Of a stretch of DNA of 64,000 nucleotides, positions 1 to 7,255 are shown piece by piece. The translations under genes and the position numbers were made by a program. Numbering within the stretch: position 1 is the stretch's first letter; each line of letters starts with the position of its first letter. Origin of the DNA: CAHJXG01 sp964235485 (GTDB lineage: Bacteria > Pseudomonadota > Alphaproteobacteria > Acetobacterales > Acetobacteraceae); contig CAXSAZ010000022.1 of NCBI GenBank assembly GCA_964235485.1, forward strand, positions 1 to 64,000, in the 5' to 3' direction. A model generated the notes under the pieces. It was not told where the DNA came from. It did no database searches and saw nothing but the letters and a program-made list of their open reading frames with translations.

Positions 1-627
1 GCGCGGGAACTGGGCAAGCTCGGCGTCACCTGGTCGTGCAACGCCAAGGCCAACGTGCCGCGGGCGACGCTCAAGGTGCTGAAGGATAATGGCCTACGCC
101 TGCTGCTGGTCGGCTACGAGAGCGGCAACCAGCAGATCCTGCACAACATCAAGAAGGGAATGCGGATCGAGGTCGCGCGGCAGTTCACCAAGGATTGCCA
201 TGAACTCGGCATCAAGATCCACGGCACCTTCATCCTCGGCCTGCCCGGCGAAAGCAAGGAGACCATCGAGGAAACCATCCGCTTCGCCACCGAGATCAAC
301 CCGCACACCATGCAGGTCAGCTTGGCCGCGCCCTATCCCGGCACGTTCCTGTATGACCAGGCGGTGCAGAACGGCTGGCTGGACGCGGAGCACGCTGAGC
401 TGATCGACGAGCGCGGGGTGCAGATCGCCCCCCTGCACTACCCGCACTTGTCGCATACGGAAATTTTCGGCAGCGTCGAGGAGTTCTACCGCCGGTTCTA
501 TTTCCGCGCGCCGAAGATCGCCTCCATCGTTGGCGAGATGGTGCGCAGTCCGCAGATGATGAAGCGCCGCCTGCGCGAAGGCGTCGAGTTCTTCCAATTC
601 TTGCGGGAGCGCCAGAAGGCGGCCTAG
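1..627 (+). CDS. hpnJ: Hopanoid biosynthesis radical SAM protein HpnJ (3' part, 208 codons visible)
   Basis: The reading frame is open from base 1, so the gene starts before the window. The part seen is the C-terminal half of a B12-type radical SAM enzyme: a TIM-barrel strand with VGYESGNQ, then HGTFILGLPGES and a helical tail rich in Arg and Phe. The 4Fe-4S cysteine motif would lie upstream, out of view. HpnJ is known to help build the cyclitol ether headgroup of composite bacteriohopanepolyols at the inner membrane. The next gene, hpnK, begins about 5 nt after this stop, the usual hpnJ-hpnK order. The assignment to HpnJ rather than another B12-radical SAM protein rests on sequence style plus that neighbour. 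Confidence 0.85.
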   Translation, partial: ARELGKLGVTWSCNAKANVPRATLKVLKDNGLRLLLVGYESGNQQILHNIKKGMRIEVARQFTKDCHELGIKIHGTFILGLPGESKETIEETIRFATEINPHTMQVSLAAPYPGTFLYDQAVQNGWLDAEHAELIDERGVQIAPLHYPHLSHTEIFGSVEEFYRRFYFRAPKIASIVGEMVRSPQMMKRRLREGVEFFQFLRERQKAA

Positions 628-632
628 CGGCC

Positions 633-1469
633 CTGGCGTCCAGACGGGTCATCATCTCCGCCGACGACTTTGGGCTGTCGGAAGGGGTGAACGAGGCCGT
701 GGAGCAGGCGTGCCGCGGCGGCCTGCTGACCACGGCCAGCCTGATGGTCGCCGGCCCCGCCGCCGCCGACGCGGTGCGCCGGGCGCGCGCGCTGCCGCAG
801 TTGCGGGTCGGGCTGCATCTCGTGGTGATCGAGGGGCCGGCGGTCGGCCCGGCGCCGGGCTTGGTGGACGCGGACGGGCAATTCCCGTCTGATCAGTTGC
901 GGCTGGGCATCGACTACTTTTTCCGCCGGGGCGCGCGCCGGGCGCTGGCGGCGGAAATCCGGGCGCAGTTCGCCGCCTTCGCCGCCACCGGGCTGCGCCT
1001 CGACCACGCCAACGCCCACAAGCACATGCACCTGCACCCCACGGTTGGGCGGCTCATGCTCCAAGCAGGCGCGGCGCACGGCCTGCCGGCGGTCCGCGTT
1101 CCCGCCGAGCCGCCCGCCACCATGCTGGCCTGCGGCACGGCGCAACGGGGAAGCGACCGCCTGCTTTACGCCGGAACGCGGGTGCTGCGCGCGCAGGCGC
1201 GTCGGGCCGGGGTGCGGACCAACGACCACGCTTTCGGCATTGCATGGAGCGGCCACATGACCGCGGAGCGCGTCATCCGGCTGGCCGCGCGCCTGCCGCC
1301 CGGGGTCAGCGAACTCTACTTCCACCCGGCCACCCACCGGGACGCGCGCCTGACCCGGCTGATGCCGGGCTACGAGCATGAGGCGGAGTTGGCGGCGCTG
1401 GTCGATCCCGCGGTGCGCGAAGCCTTCGCGCGGGCGAACGCGGCGCAGACGAGCTACGACGCCCTGTAG
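633..1469 (+). CDS. hpnK: Hopanoid biosynthesis YdjC/ChbG-like deacetylase HpnK, probable CTG start
   Basis: A 278-aa carbohydrate deacetylase-like protein of the YdjC family, thought to act on a sugar-bearing hopanoid intermediate. Metal-ligand motifs are visible: SADDFG at residues 9-14, a GLHL strand near residue 60, and a His-rich HKHMHLHP near residues 129-136. The first conventional start (GTG at 687) would remove the DD metal motif. In this frame there is no ATG, GTG or TTG upstream of it, so translation very likely starts at CTG 633, 5 nt after the hpnJ stop and probably by coupling. This start gives a normal HpnK length. An unusual start such as ATT at 597 is a weaker alternative. 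Confidence 0.85.
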   Translation: MASRRVIISADDFGLSEGVNEAVEQACRGGLLTTASLMVAGPAAADAVRRARALPQLRVGLHLVVIEGPAVGPAPGLVDADGQFPSDQLRLGIDYFFRRGARRALAAEIRAQFAAFAATGLRLDHANAHKHMHLHPTVGRLMLQAGAAHGLPAVRVPAEPPATMLACGTAQRGSDRLLYAGTRVLRAQARRAGVRTNDHAFGIAWSGHMTAERVIRLAARLPPGVSELYFHPATHRDARLTRLMPGYEHEAELAALVDPAVREAFARANAAQTSYDAL

Positions 1470-1591
1470 GCGACCGGCACGTGGAACTGCGCAGATTGCG
1501 TCGGCACGACGTGCGCCGCCGATTGCGACCGGACGGCCACCCAGCCCAGCACCAGCGCCACGATGATCATGCAAGTCCGAACGAACGCCAT
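1454..1591 (-). CDS. Possible 45-aa single-pass membrane protein
   Basis: A short frame starting at ATG 1591 encodes a hydrophobic N-terminal helix (MIIVALVLGWVAV) followed by a short polar tail. An AGAAGG-like ribosome-binding site lies about 10 nt upstream. It sits between hpnK and hpnN and its end overlaps the hpnK 3' end by 16 nt in the convergent orientation. I do not recognise a family. It may be a real small membrane or secreted peptide, or a chance frame in GC-rich DNA. It follows hpnN in the same orientation, 55 nt after the hpnN stop, so it could be co-transcribed. Confidence 0.35.
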   Translation of the reverse strand: MAFVRTCMIIVALVLGWVAVRSQSAAHVVPTQSAQFHVPVAYRAS

Positions 1592-1646
1592 AGCCTGAAA
1601 ACCTTCTATCTCCGCCCACAAGACTGCCTGGGGATTGCGGCGGCTT

Positions 1647-4229
1647 TTAGCGCCGTGGTGACGATATTGTGGCAAGCAGGGCGGGGACAAATATCATGCT
1701 CGCGATCAGGGTGCAGCAAAGGCTAATCAGAAGCAGGGCACCCATGCTCGCAGTGCCGGGGTGGCCGGACAGCGCCAAGGAGCCGAAGGCGGTGGCCGTG
1801 GTCAGCGCCGAGAACACCACCGCCCGCGCCGTGGGCGACGCCAAGTGCGACCGCAGCCCCGCCCGCCAGTTCATCACGAAGTAGATGTTGAACGACACGC
1901 CCACCCCCAGCAGCAGCGGCAAGGCGATCACGTTGGCGAAGTTGAGCGGCAACGGCAGCCACGCCGCGACGATCACCGTCAGCAGCGCGGACAGCAGCAG
2001 CGGCGCCAGCACCAGCGCCACATCGCGCACCCGGCGCAGCGCCAAGAACAAGATCAGCGTGATGGCCAGGACGGCGCCGAGCGCCGCGCGCTCGAACGCG
2101 GAGATGATGGTCTCCGCCGTGGCGGTGATGGTGGGCGCCGGGCCGCCGGCGTCGGGCACCACGGCGCTGACCTGGTTCACGAAGGCGTGCAGCCCCTCGG
2201 CGCGGGCGGCGTCCGGCTTGGCGCTGATCTGCACCCGCATCCGGCCGTCCGGCAGTACCCAGTCCTGCGCGATGTCCGGAGGCACGTCGGCGGGCGTGAC
2301 CGGGCCGGCGCGCATGGCCGCGCGCAGCCGCGCGATCTGCTGTGGCAGGAAGCGGGTCAGCGCCCCGTTCACCGCCAATTGCGTCTCGTCCCCCGCCGCT
2401 TCCAGCGTTGCCAGGTCGGCGGCGATGGCGGCAAGCGGATGGTCGGGCGGCAACCGCGGCACGACGCGCGCCAACTGCGCCGACGCCGTACGGGCCGCGA
2501 GGCGCAGGTCCTCCACCGTGACCGCCGCCGCCGGCGCGCGGGGCGCCAGGGTCGGCGCCAGCAGCCCGGCCGCGTCGGCGATCAAAGCGAGCTTCGCCGG
2601 CTGGTCCTGTGGCACGAAGCTTTGCAGGCTGAGCACCTGCGCCACCAGCGGCAACGACTGCACCGCGGCCGTGACCGCCTGGGCCGCCGCGGCGTCCGGC
2701 GCCAGCACGTCAACGGTGTAAGGGTTGGTCAGCGGGTTCGCCGCCAGGTCCGCGAGCGTCTGCATGGCCTCCGTCGAGGCATTTTTCAGGTGCAGGGGGT
2801 CGCTGTCGAAGGTCAGGCGCGGCAGCGACGCCAGGCCGAACCCGGCGGCGGCCCCGCTCAGCGCCAGCACCAGCCAGCGTCGCCGGGCCAACCCGCGGTC
2901 GAGCGGCGCGGCCCAGGAAAAGCCGACCTCCTGCCCCGGCGTGCGCGGGCGGAACAGCACCAGCGCGGCCGGCAGGAACACCAGCGTGCAGGCGAACGCG
3001 ATCACCATGCCGATGCCGGCGATCAGGCCCAGTTCCGCCACGCCGCTGAAGTCGGTCGGCACGAAGGCGAGGAACCCCGCCGCCGTGGCCGCCGCCGCCG
3101 CCAGGATCTGCCCCCCGGCCCGCTTTCCCGTGACCGCCAGCGCGGTACGCAGGTCACAGGCCTCCGTTTGCGCTTCCCGCAGCCGCACGCTGAACTGGAT
3201 CGCGAAATCCACGGCGATGCCGACGAACAGGATGGCAAAAGCGACGGAGATCATGTTGAGCGGGTTCACGGTCAACGCCGCGAACGCCGTGGTCAGCAGC
3301 AGCCCAAGGGTGAGGGTCAGCAGGATCGGCACCACCAGCCGCCAGCTCCGCACCGCGAGCACCAGCCAGACCACCACCAGCAGCGTGCTGCCGATCAGCC
3401 CGGCAATGGCGCCGTTGGCGGCGGAGGCCAGCTCCTCATCCGACAGCGCGACCGCGCCAGTCACCCGGACATGCGCCTGCGCGGCGCGGACGAACTCCTG
3501 CGCCGCCGCGGCGTCGCGCAGCGCGCGGGTCGCGGCGGCGCCGGGTTGGAGCGCGCCGAAGTCCAGCCGGGGCTTCGCCAGCACGAAGCGGTAGGGTCCG
3601 CCCAGGTCCGACACCGGGCCGGCCAGCAGGCGCTGCCACGACAAGGGCTGCGGGTCGCCGCGGAGCGCCGTGGCCATGGAGTCGTGGAAGCCGCGCAACG
3701 CGGCGGCGAACGGTCCCAGCTCGGCCCCCTTCTCCACGCCGACCGCCACCAGCGACAGCGCCGCGAACAGGCCCCGCGCGCTGGGGTCGGCGACGAGCTG
3801 GCCCAGGAACGGCTGCGCGTCGATGGTTTGGTCCAACACCGTCGATAGGGCCTGCGTGTCGAGGAACAGCAGCCCGTTCTGATCGAAGAACGGCGAGGCG
3901 TCGGGGCGGCGGACCTGCTGGAAGTGCGCCGTGTCCCGCGCCAGCGCCGCGGCCAGCCCGGCGGCGGTGGCCTCCGCGGCTTCCGGCACCGTTGCATCGA
4001 CCACGGCGACCAAGAGGCCCTCGCGTTGCGGGAACAGGCGCTTCAGTTCGGTTTCGCGCTGCTTCCAGGGCAGGCTGGCGTTGAACAGCCCGTCGATGTC
4101 GGTCGTGATGCCCAGGCGCGTGGCCAGCCCGGCGGACAACCCGGCCAGCACCGCGCCGACCAGCAGGACGGCGCCCGCCCGCCTTGCGCTCAGGGCCACA
4201 AGGGACGCGAGGAAGGATCGTTCAACCAT
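1647..4229 (-). CDS. hpnN: Hopanoid transporter HpnN (RND/MMPL family)
   Basis: An 860-aa RND-type transporter known to move hopanoids from the inner to the outer membrane. The layout is typical: one N-terminal membrane helix (about residues 18-36), a periplasmic porter domain starting ITTDIDGLF, a bundle of helices around residues 280-430, a second N-terminal-like helix followed by the TFDSDPLHLKN motif, a second porter domain, and a C-terminal helix bundle. Length and domain duplication fit the HpnN family. The gene is convergent with hpnJ-hpnK, so it has its own promoter rather than being in the hpnJK transcript. The ATG at 4229 follows a GGAAGGATC-like ribosome-binding site. Confidence 0.9.
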   Translation of the reverse strand: MVERSFLASLVALSARRAGAVLLVGAVLAGLSAGLATRLGITTDIDGLFNASLPWKQRETELKRLFPQREGLLVAVVDATVPEAAEATAAGLAAALARDTAHFQQVRRPDASPFFDQNGLLFLDTQALSTVLDQTIDAQPFLGQLVADPSARGLFAALSLVAVGVEKGAELGPFAAALRGFHDSMATALRGDPQPLSWQRLLAGPVSDLGGPYRFVLAKPRLDFGALQPGAAATRALRDAAAAQEFVRAAQAHVRVTGAVALSDEELASAANGAIAGLIGSTLLVVVWLVLAVRSWRLVVPILLTLTLGLLLTTAFAALTVNPLNMISVAFAILFVGIAVDFAIQFSVRLREAQTEACDLRTALAVTGKRAGGQILAAAAATAAGFLAFVPTDFSGVAELGLIAGIGMVIAFACTLVFLPAALVLFRPRTPGQEVGFSWAAPLDRGLARRRWLVLALSGAAAGFGLASLPRLTFDSDPLHLKNASTEAMQTLADLAANPLTNPYTVDVLAPDAAAAQAVTAAVQSLPLVAQVLSLQSFVPQDQPAKLALIADAAGLLAPTLAPRAPAAAVTVEDLRLAARTASAQLARVVPRLPPDHPLAAIAADLATLEAAGDETQLAVNGALTRFLPQQIARLRAAMRAGPVTPADVPPDIAQDWVLPDGRMRVQISAKPDAARAEGLHAFVNQVSAVVPDAGGPAPTITATAETIISAFERAALGAVLAITLILFLALRRVRDVALVLAPLLLSALLTVIVAAWLPLPLNFANVIALPLLLGVGVSFNIYFVMNWRAGLRSHLASPTARAVVFSALTTATAFGSLALSGHPGTASMGALLLISLCCTLIASMIFVPALLATISSPRR

Positions 4230-4368
4230 GCCGCGAGGCTAAAGCGGATGCGGCCCCGCGCCGCAAGTCCAGATAGCACACAGGCCGTACGCATCGCGGA
4301 GGCAACGCGGTGCGCCCTGGTAGTGCCTCAGTTTGAATTTGGTGGCCCGTTCCGCCCCTCTCCGTGAC

Positions 4369-4863
4369 TTAGTGGCTTAACTGCTTTTCCAAAATCTCAT
4401 CCACAACGCGCTCAATCGGCGCAGTAGCATCAATTGCCACAGCACCCTTGGGGACATCCTCTTTGGTTGCGTGCAAGCGCCTGATGAGTTGTCGTTCGGC
4501 AGGTTTTCCGCCCCACTCAGTTTCCGGTCTTTCGGCAAGCCGTCGGTTCAACGTGTCCAGATCGACCTCGAGAACGAAAACCCGATCAAACAAATTGATA
4601 AAGCTGTTGAAATTCCGGGAGCCGCCGCAGAAGAACGATGCGGCATGGGCTTGGTCTGCTGTCAGCGCTCTGACCTTATCCACGTTCCAGATATGGTGCT
4701 CGTGGGCAAGCCCGTCCACGGGTTCGCCCGTTTTTGGATTGCCCTGATAAGCCAACTCAGTGTCGCCATTTATGGAATGGCAACCGCGCTTCCGCAGTTC
4801 GTGGCAGACCGTCGTCTTGCCGGTGCCGGAAACGCCTTCGATCAAGTAGTTCCTGATACCCAT
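4369..4863 (-). CDS. Small P-loop kinase-like ATPase (AAA_18/nucleoside kinase type)
   Basis: A 164-aa protein with a clear N-terminal Walker A loop (GVSGTGKTT, residues 10-18) and the compact length of a nucleotide or small-molecule kinase. A DTELAYQG segment follows strand 2, and a Leu/Arg-rich helix near residues 104-112 could act as a lid. Exact substrate unknown; related proteins are annotated as nucleoside kinase or AAA family ATPase. The gene is visibly poorer in GC than its neighbours, with A/T-ending codons, and stands alone between hpnN and the Liv operon, which suggests recent horizontal acquisition. The ATG at 4863 is chosen because the Walker A strand starts directly after it. 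Confidence 0.7.
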   Translation of the reverse strand: MGIRNYLIEGVSGTGKTTVCHELRKRGCHSINGDTELAYQGNPKTGEPVDGLAHEHHIWNVDKVRALTADQAHAASFFCGGSRNFNSFINLFDRVFVLEVDLDTLNRRLAERPETEWGGKPAERQLIRRLHATKEDVPKGAVAIDATAPIERVVDEILEKQLSH

Positions 4864-4954
4864 CAAACCAGCCCATAGCGGCCCGGCCCGGACACCGGAA
4901 ATCAGACGAACCGGACAACATTCAAACCGAGACACTACCCGCGTTCTGAAAAAA

Positions 4955-4983
4955 TTGACACGCTGCGGGCCGCGCCATACCAC
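4955..4983 (+). promoter_or_regulatory. Candidate sigma70 promoter for the first Liv operon
   Basis: TTGACA (4955-4960, perfect -35) and TACCAC (4978-4983, weak -10) are 17 nt apart, in a locally A/T-rich patch upstream of the binding-protein gene. Transcription would begin near 4990, ten bases before the hairpin at 5000-5042. Confidence 0.45.
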
Positions 4984-4999
4984 TGCGAGACAAACGAAC

Positions 5000-5042
5000 G
5001 CCCGCCGCTTCAAGGCCCGCTTGGGCCATGCGGGCGGTTTTT
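5000..5042 (+). terminator. Terminator-like hairpin and T-run in the leader of the Liv operon
   Basis: GCCCGC (5000-5005) pairs with GCGGGC (5030-5035), enclosing an inner GGCCC-GCTT-GGGCC hairpin, and is followed by GG and TTTTT (5038-5042). This has the form of a Rho-independent terminator, yet it lies downstream of the candidate promoter and stops one base before the GGAGG ribosome-binding site (5043-5047) of the next gene. It may end an upstream transcript or act as an attenuator. Confidence 0.5.
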
Positions 5043-5058
5043 GGAGGTGCATCCGGCC

Positions 5059-6201
5059 ATGCGTTTCGTGACCATGCTGCTGTTGGCCGCGATCCTGGCC
5101 GCCGCCGGAAGCGCCCGGGCACAGGTTAAGATCGGCGTGACCATCTCCACCACCGGGCCGGCCGCAAGCCTGGGCGTGCCGCAACGCAACTCCATCGCCT
5201 TGATGCCCTCCACGATTGCCGGACAGGCGGTCGAGTATCGCGTGCTCGACGATGCCGGGGACAGCACCAAGGCCGTCGCCAATGCCCGCAAGCTGATCGA
5301 CGAGGGCGTGGACGCGCTGATCGGCTCCTCCACCACGCCGGCCTCGCTCGCGATGATCGACGTGGCGGCGGAGAAGCAGGTGCCGATGATTTCGCTCGCC
5401 GCCTCCGCCCGGCTGATCGAGCCGATGGACGCGCAGCGCCGATGGGTGTTCAAGACGCCGCAGAACGACAGCCTGATGGCCGACGCCATCGCCGGGCACA
5501 TGGAGCGGGCGGGGGTGAAAACGGTCGGCTTCATCGGCTTCAACGACGCCTACGGCGACGGCTGGCTCGCGGAAGCGACGCGCGCCTTTGCCGCCCACGG
5601 CATCAAGCTGGCGGCGACCGAGCGCTATGCCCGCGCCGACACCAGCGTGACCGGCCAGGTGCTGAAGCTGGTCGCCGCCCGGCCCGACGCGGTGCTGATC
5701 GCCGGCGCCGGCACCCCGGCGGCGCTGCCGCAAAAGGCGCTGCACGAGCGCGGCTACGCCGGCAAGTACTACCAGACCCACGGCGCCGCCAACGCAGACT
5801 TCCTGCGCGTGGGCGGGCGGGACGTGGAGGGCACGGTGCTGCCGGCCGGCCCGATCCTGGTCGCGGCGCAGTTGCCGGATAGCAACCCGATCAAGCCGGT
5901 GGCGCTCGACTACGTGCGCCGCTACGAGGCCGCGAACGGTCCGGGCAGCGTCGCCACCTTCGGCGCGCACGCGATGGACGCGGGCCTCCTGCTGCAGGCC
6001 GCCATCCCCGTGGCCCTGCGCACCGCCAAGCCCGGCACGCCGGAGTTCCGCGCAGCACTCCGCCAAGCCTTGGAAAGCAGCGAGGAATTGGTGCTGACCC
6101 ACGGCGTGTCCAACATGACGCCGCAGGACCATAACGGCTTCGATGGGCGCGCCCGGGTGATGGTGATGATCGAGGGTGGCGCCTGGAAGCTGCTGCCCTG
6201 A
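5059..6201 (+). CDS. Liv-type ABC transporter substrate-binding protein
   Basis: A 380-aa periplasmic binding protein of the LivJ/LivK type (peripla_BP_6). It has a signal peptide (hydrophobic MLLLAAILAAAG, cleavage after ARA near residue 16), then the family opening KIGVTISTTGPAASLG and the repeated Rossmann-like lobes with VGFIGFNDAYGDG. It captures a ligand outside the inner membrane for the permease genes that follow. The ATG at 5059 is preferred to TTG 5041 because GGAGGTG sits 9 nt upstream and it gives a normal signal peptide. The substrate cannot be read from the sequence; branched-chain amino acids, amides or aromatic acids are all possible in this family. Confidence 0.88.
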   Translation: MRFVTMLLLAAILAAAGSARAQVKIGVTISTTGPAASLGVPQRNSIALMPSTIAGQAVEYRVLDDAGDSTKAVANARKLIDEGVDALIGSSTTPASLAMIDVAAEKQVPMISLAASARLIEPMDAQRRWVFKTPQNDSLMADAIAGHMERAGVKTVGFIGFNDAYGDGWLAEATRAFAAHGIKLAATERYARADTSVTGQVLKLVAARPDAVLIAGAGTPAALPQKALHERGYAGKYYQTHGAANADFLRVGGRDVEGTVLPAGPILVAAQLPDSNPIKPVALDYVRRYEAANGPGSVATFGAHAMDAGLLLQAAIPVALRTAKPGTPEFRAALRQALESSEELVLTHGVSNMTPQDHNGFDGRARVMVMIEGGAWKLLP

Positions 6202-6223
6202 CCCACGCCGGCTGAGGCCACGG

Positions 6224-7255
6224 GTGGACGCGGACATCGCGCTGATCCTGCTGCAGGATGGCGTCGTGAACGGCGCGATCTACGCGCTGCTGGCCTTGTC
6301 GCTGGTGCTGGTGTTCGCCGTGACCCGCGTCATCTTGATCCCACAGGGCGAGATCGTCGCCTACGGGGCGCTGACCTATGCCGCGCTCGACGAGGGGCGG
6401 CTGCCCGGCAGCGTGTGGCTGCTGGGCGTGCTGGGCGTGGGGGCGTTCGGGGCCGGGCTCCTGGCGGAGCGCCGGGTGCTTTCGCCGGGCGGCGTGTCGC
6501 GTTTGGCGCTGGAAACCCTGGCGGTTCCGGCGCTGGTCGCGGCGGCGGCCCTGGTGCTCGCGCCGCGCAGGCCCGGCGTTGCGGTTGATGCGCTGCTGAC
6601 GCTGGCCATCGTGACGCCCATGGCGCCCTACTTGTACCGCCTCGCCTTCCAGCCGTTGGCGGAGGCGTCGGTGCTGACCTTGCTGATCGCCAGCATCGGG
6701 GTGCATCTGGTGCTGCTCGGCCTGGGCCTCGTGTTCTTCGGGCCGGAGGGCTATCGTGCCCCAGGCTTCTCCGACGCGCGCTACAACCTGGGCAGCCTGG
6801 TGATCCCCGGCCAGGCGGTTTGGATCGTGGGCAGCACGCTGGCGCTGATGGCGGCGCTTTACCTGTTCTTCGAGCATACCCTGGCCGGCAAGGCGCTGCG
6901 GGCGACGGCGGTGAACCGGCTGGGGGCGCGGCTGGTGGGCATCGCGACCGCCTTGTCCGGGCGCATTGCCTTTCTGCTCGCCGGGCTGATCGGCACCTTG
7001 TCCGGCATCCTGATCGCGCCCTTGACCACCGTTTACTACGACAGCGGCTTCCTGATCGGCTTGAAGGGCTTCGTCGCCGCCATCATCGGCGGGCTGGTCA
7101 GCTACCCCATAGCCGCGCTCGCCGCGGTGCTGGTGGGCTGCGTCGAAAGCCTGTCCTCCTTTTACGCCAGCGCGTTCAAGGAGGTGATCGTCTTCACCGT
7201 GATCATCCCCGTCCTGCTTTGGCGCAGCCTGCGCGGCCCGGCGGAGGAGGAATGA
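6224..7255 (+). CDS. Liv-type ABC transporter permease, LivH family
   Basis: A 343-aa inner-membrane permease with about eight hydrophobic helices and the LivH opening DGVVNGAIYALLALSLVLVF near the N-terminus. A weak EAA-like cytoplasmic loop is seen as LRATAVNRLGARLVGI. It pairs with the permease half of the next gene to form the channel. The GTG start at 6224 follows GAGG at 6214-6217; an upstream frame extension is Pro/Arg-rich and unlikely. The gene is 22 nt after the binding-protein gene and overlaps the next gene by 4 nt (ATGA). Confidence 0.85.
   Translation: MDADIALILLQDGVVNGAIYALLALSLVLVFAVTRVILIPQGEIVAYGALTYAALDEGRLPGSVWLLGVLGVGAFGAGLLAERRVLSPGGVSRLALETLAVPALVAAAALVLAPRRPGVAVDALLTLAIVTPMAPYLYRLAFQPLAEASVLTLLIASIGVHLVLLGLGLVFFGPEGYRAPGFSDARYNLGSLVIPGQAVWIVGSTLALMAALYLFFEHTLAGKALRATAVNRLGARLVGIATALSGRIAFLLAGLIGTLSGILIAPLTTVYYDSGFLIGLKGFVAAIIGGLVSYPIAALAAVLVGCVESLSSFYASAFKEVIVFTVIIPVLLWRSLRGPAEEE

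Noticed and set aside
1761..3848. Long open frame antisense to hpnN
   Set aside because: Arg/Gln/His-rich, no domains, and it mirrors the GC-biased codons of hpnN.
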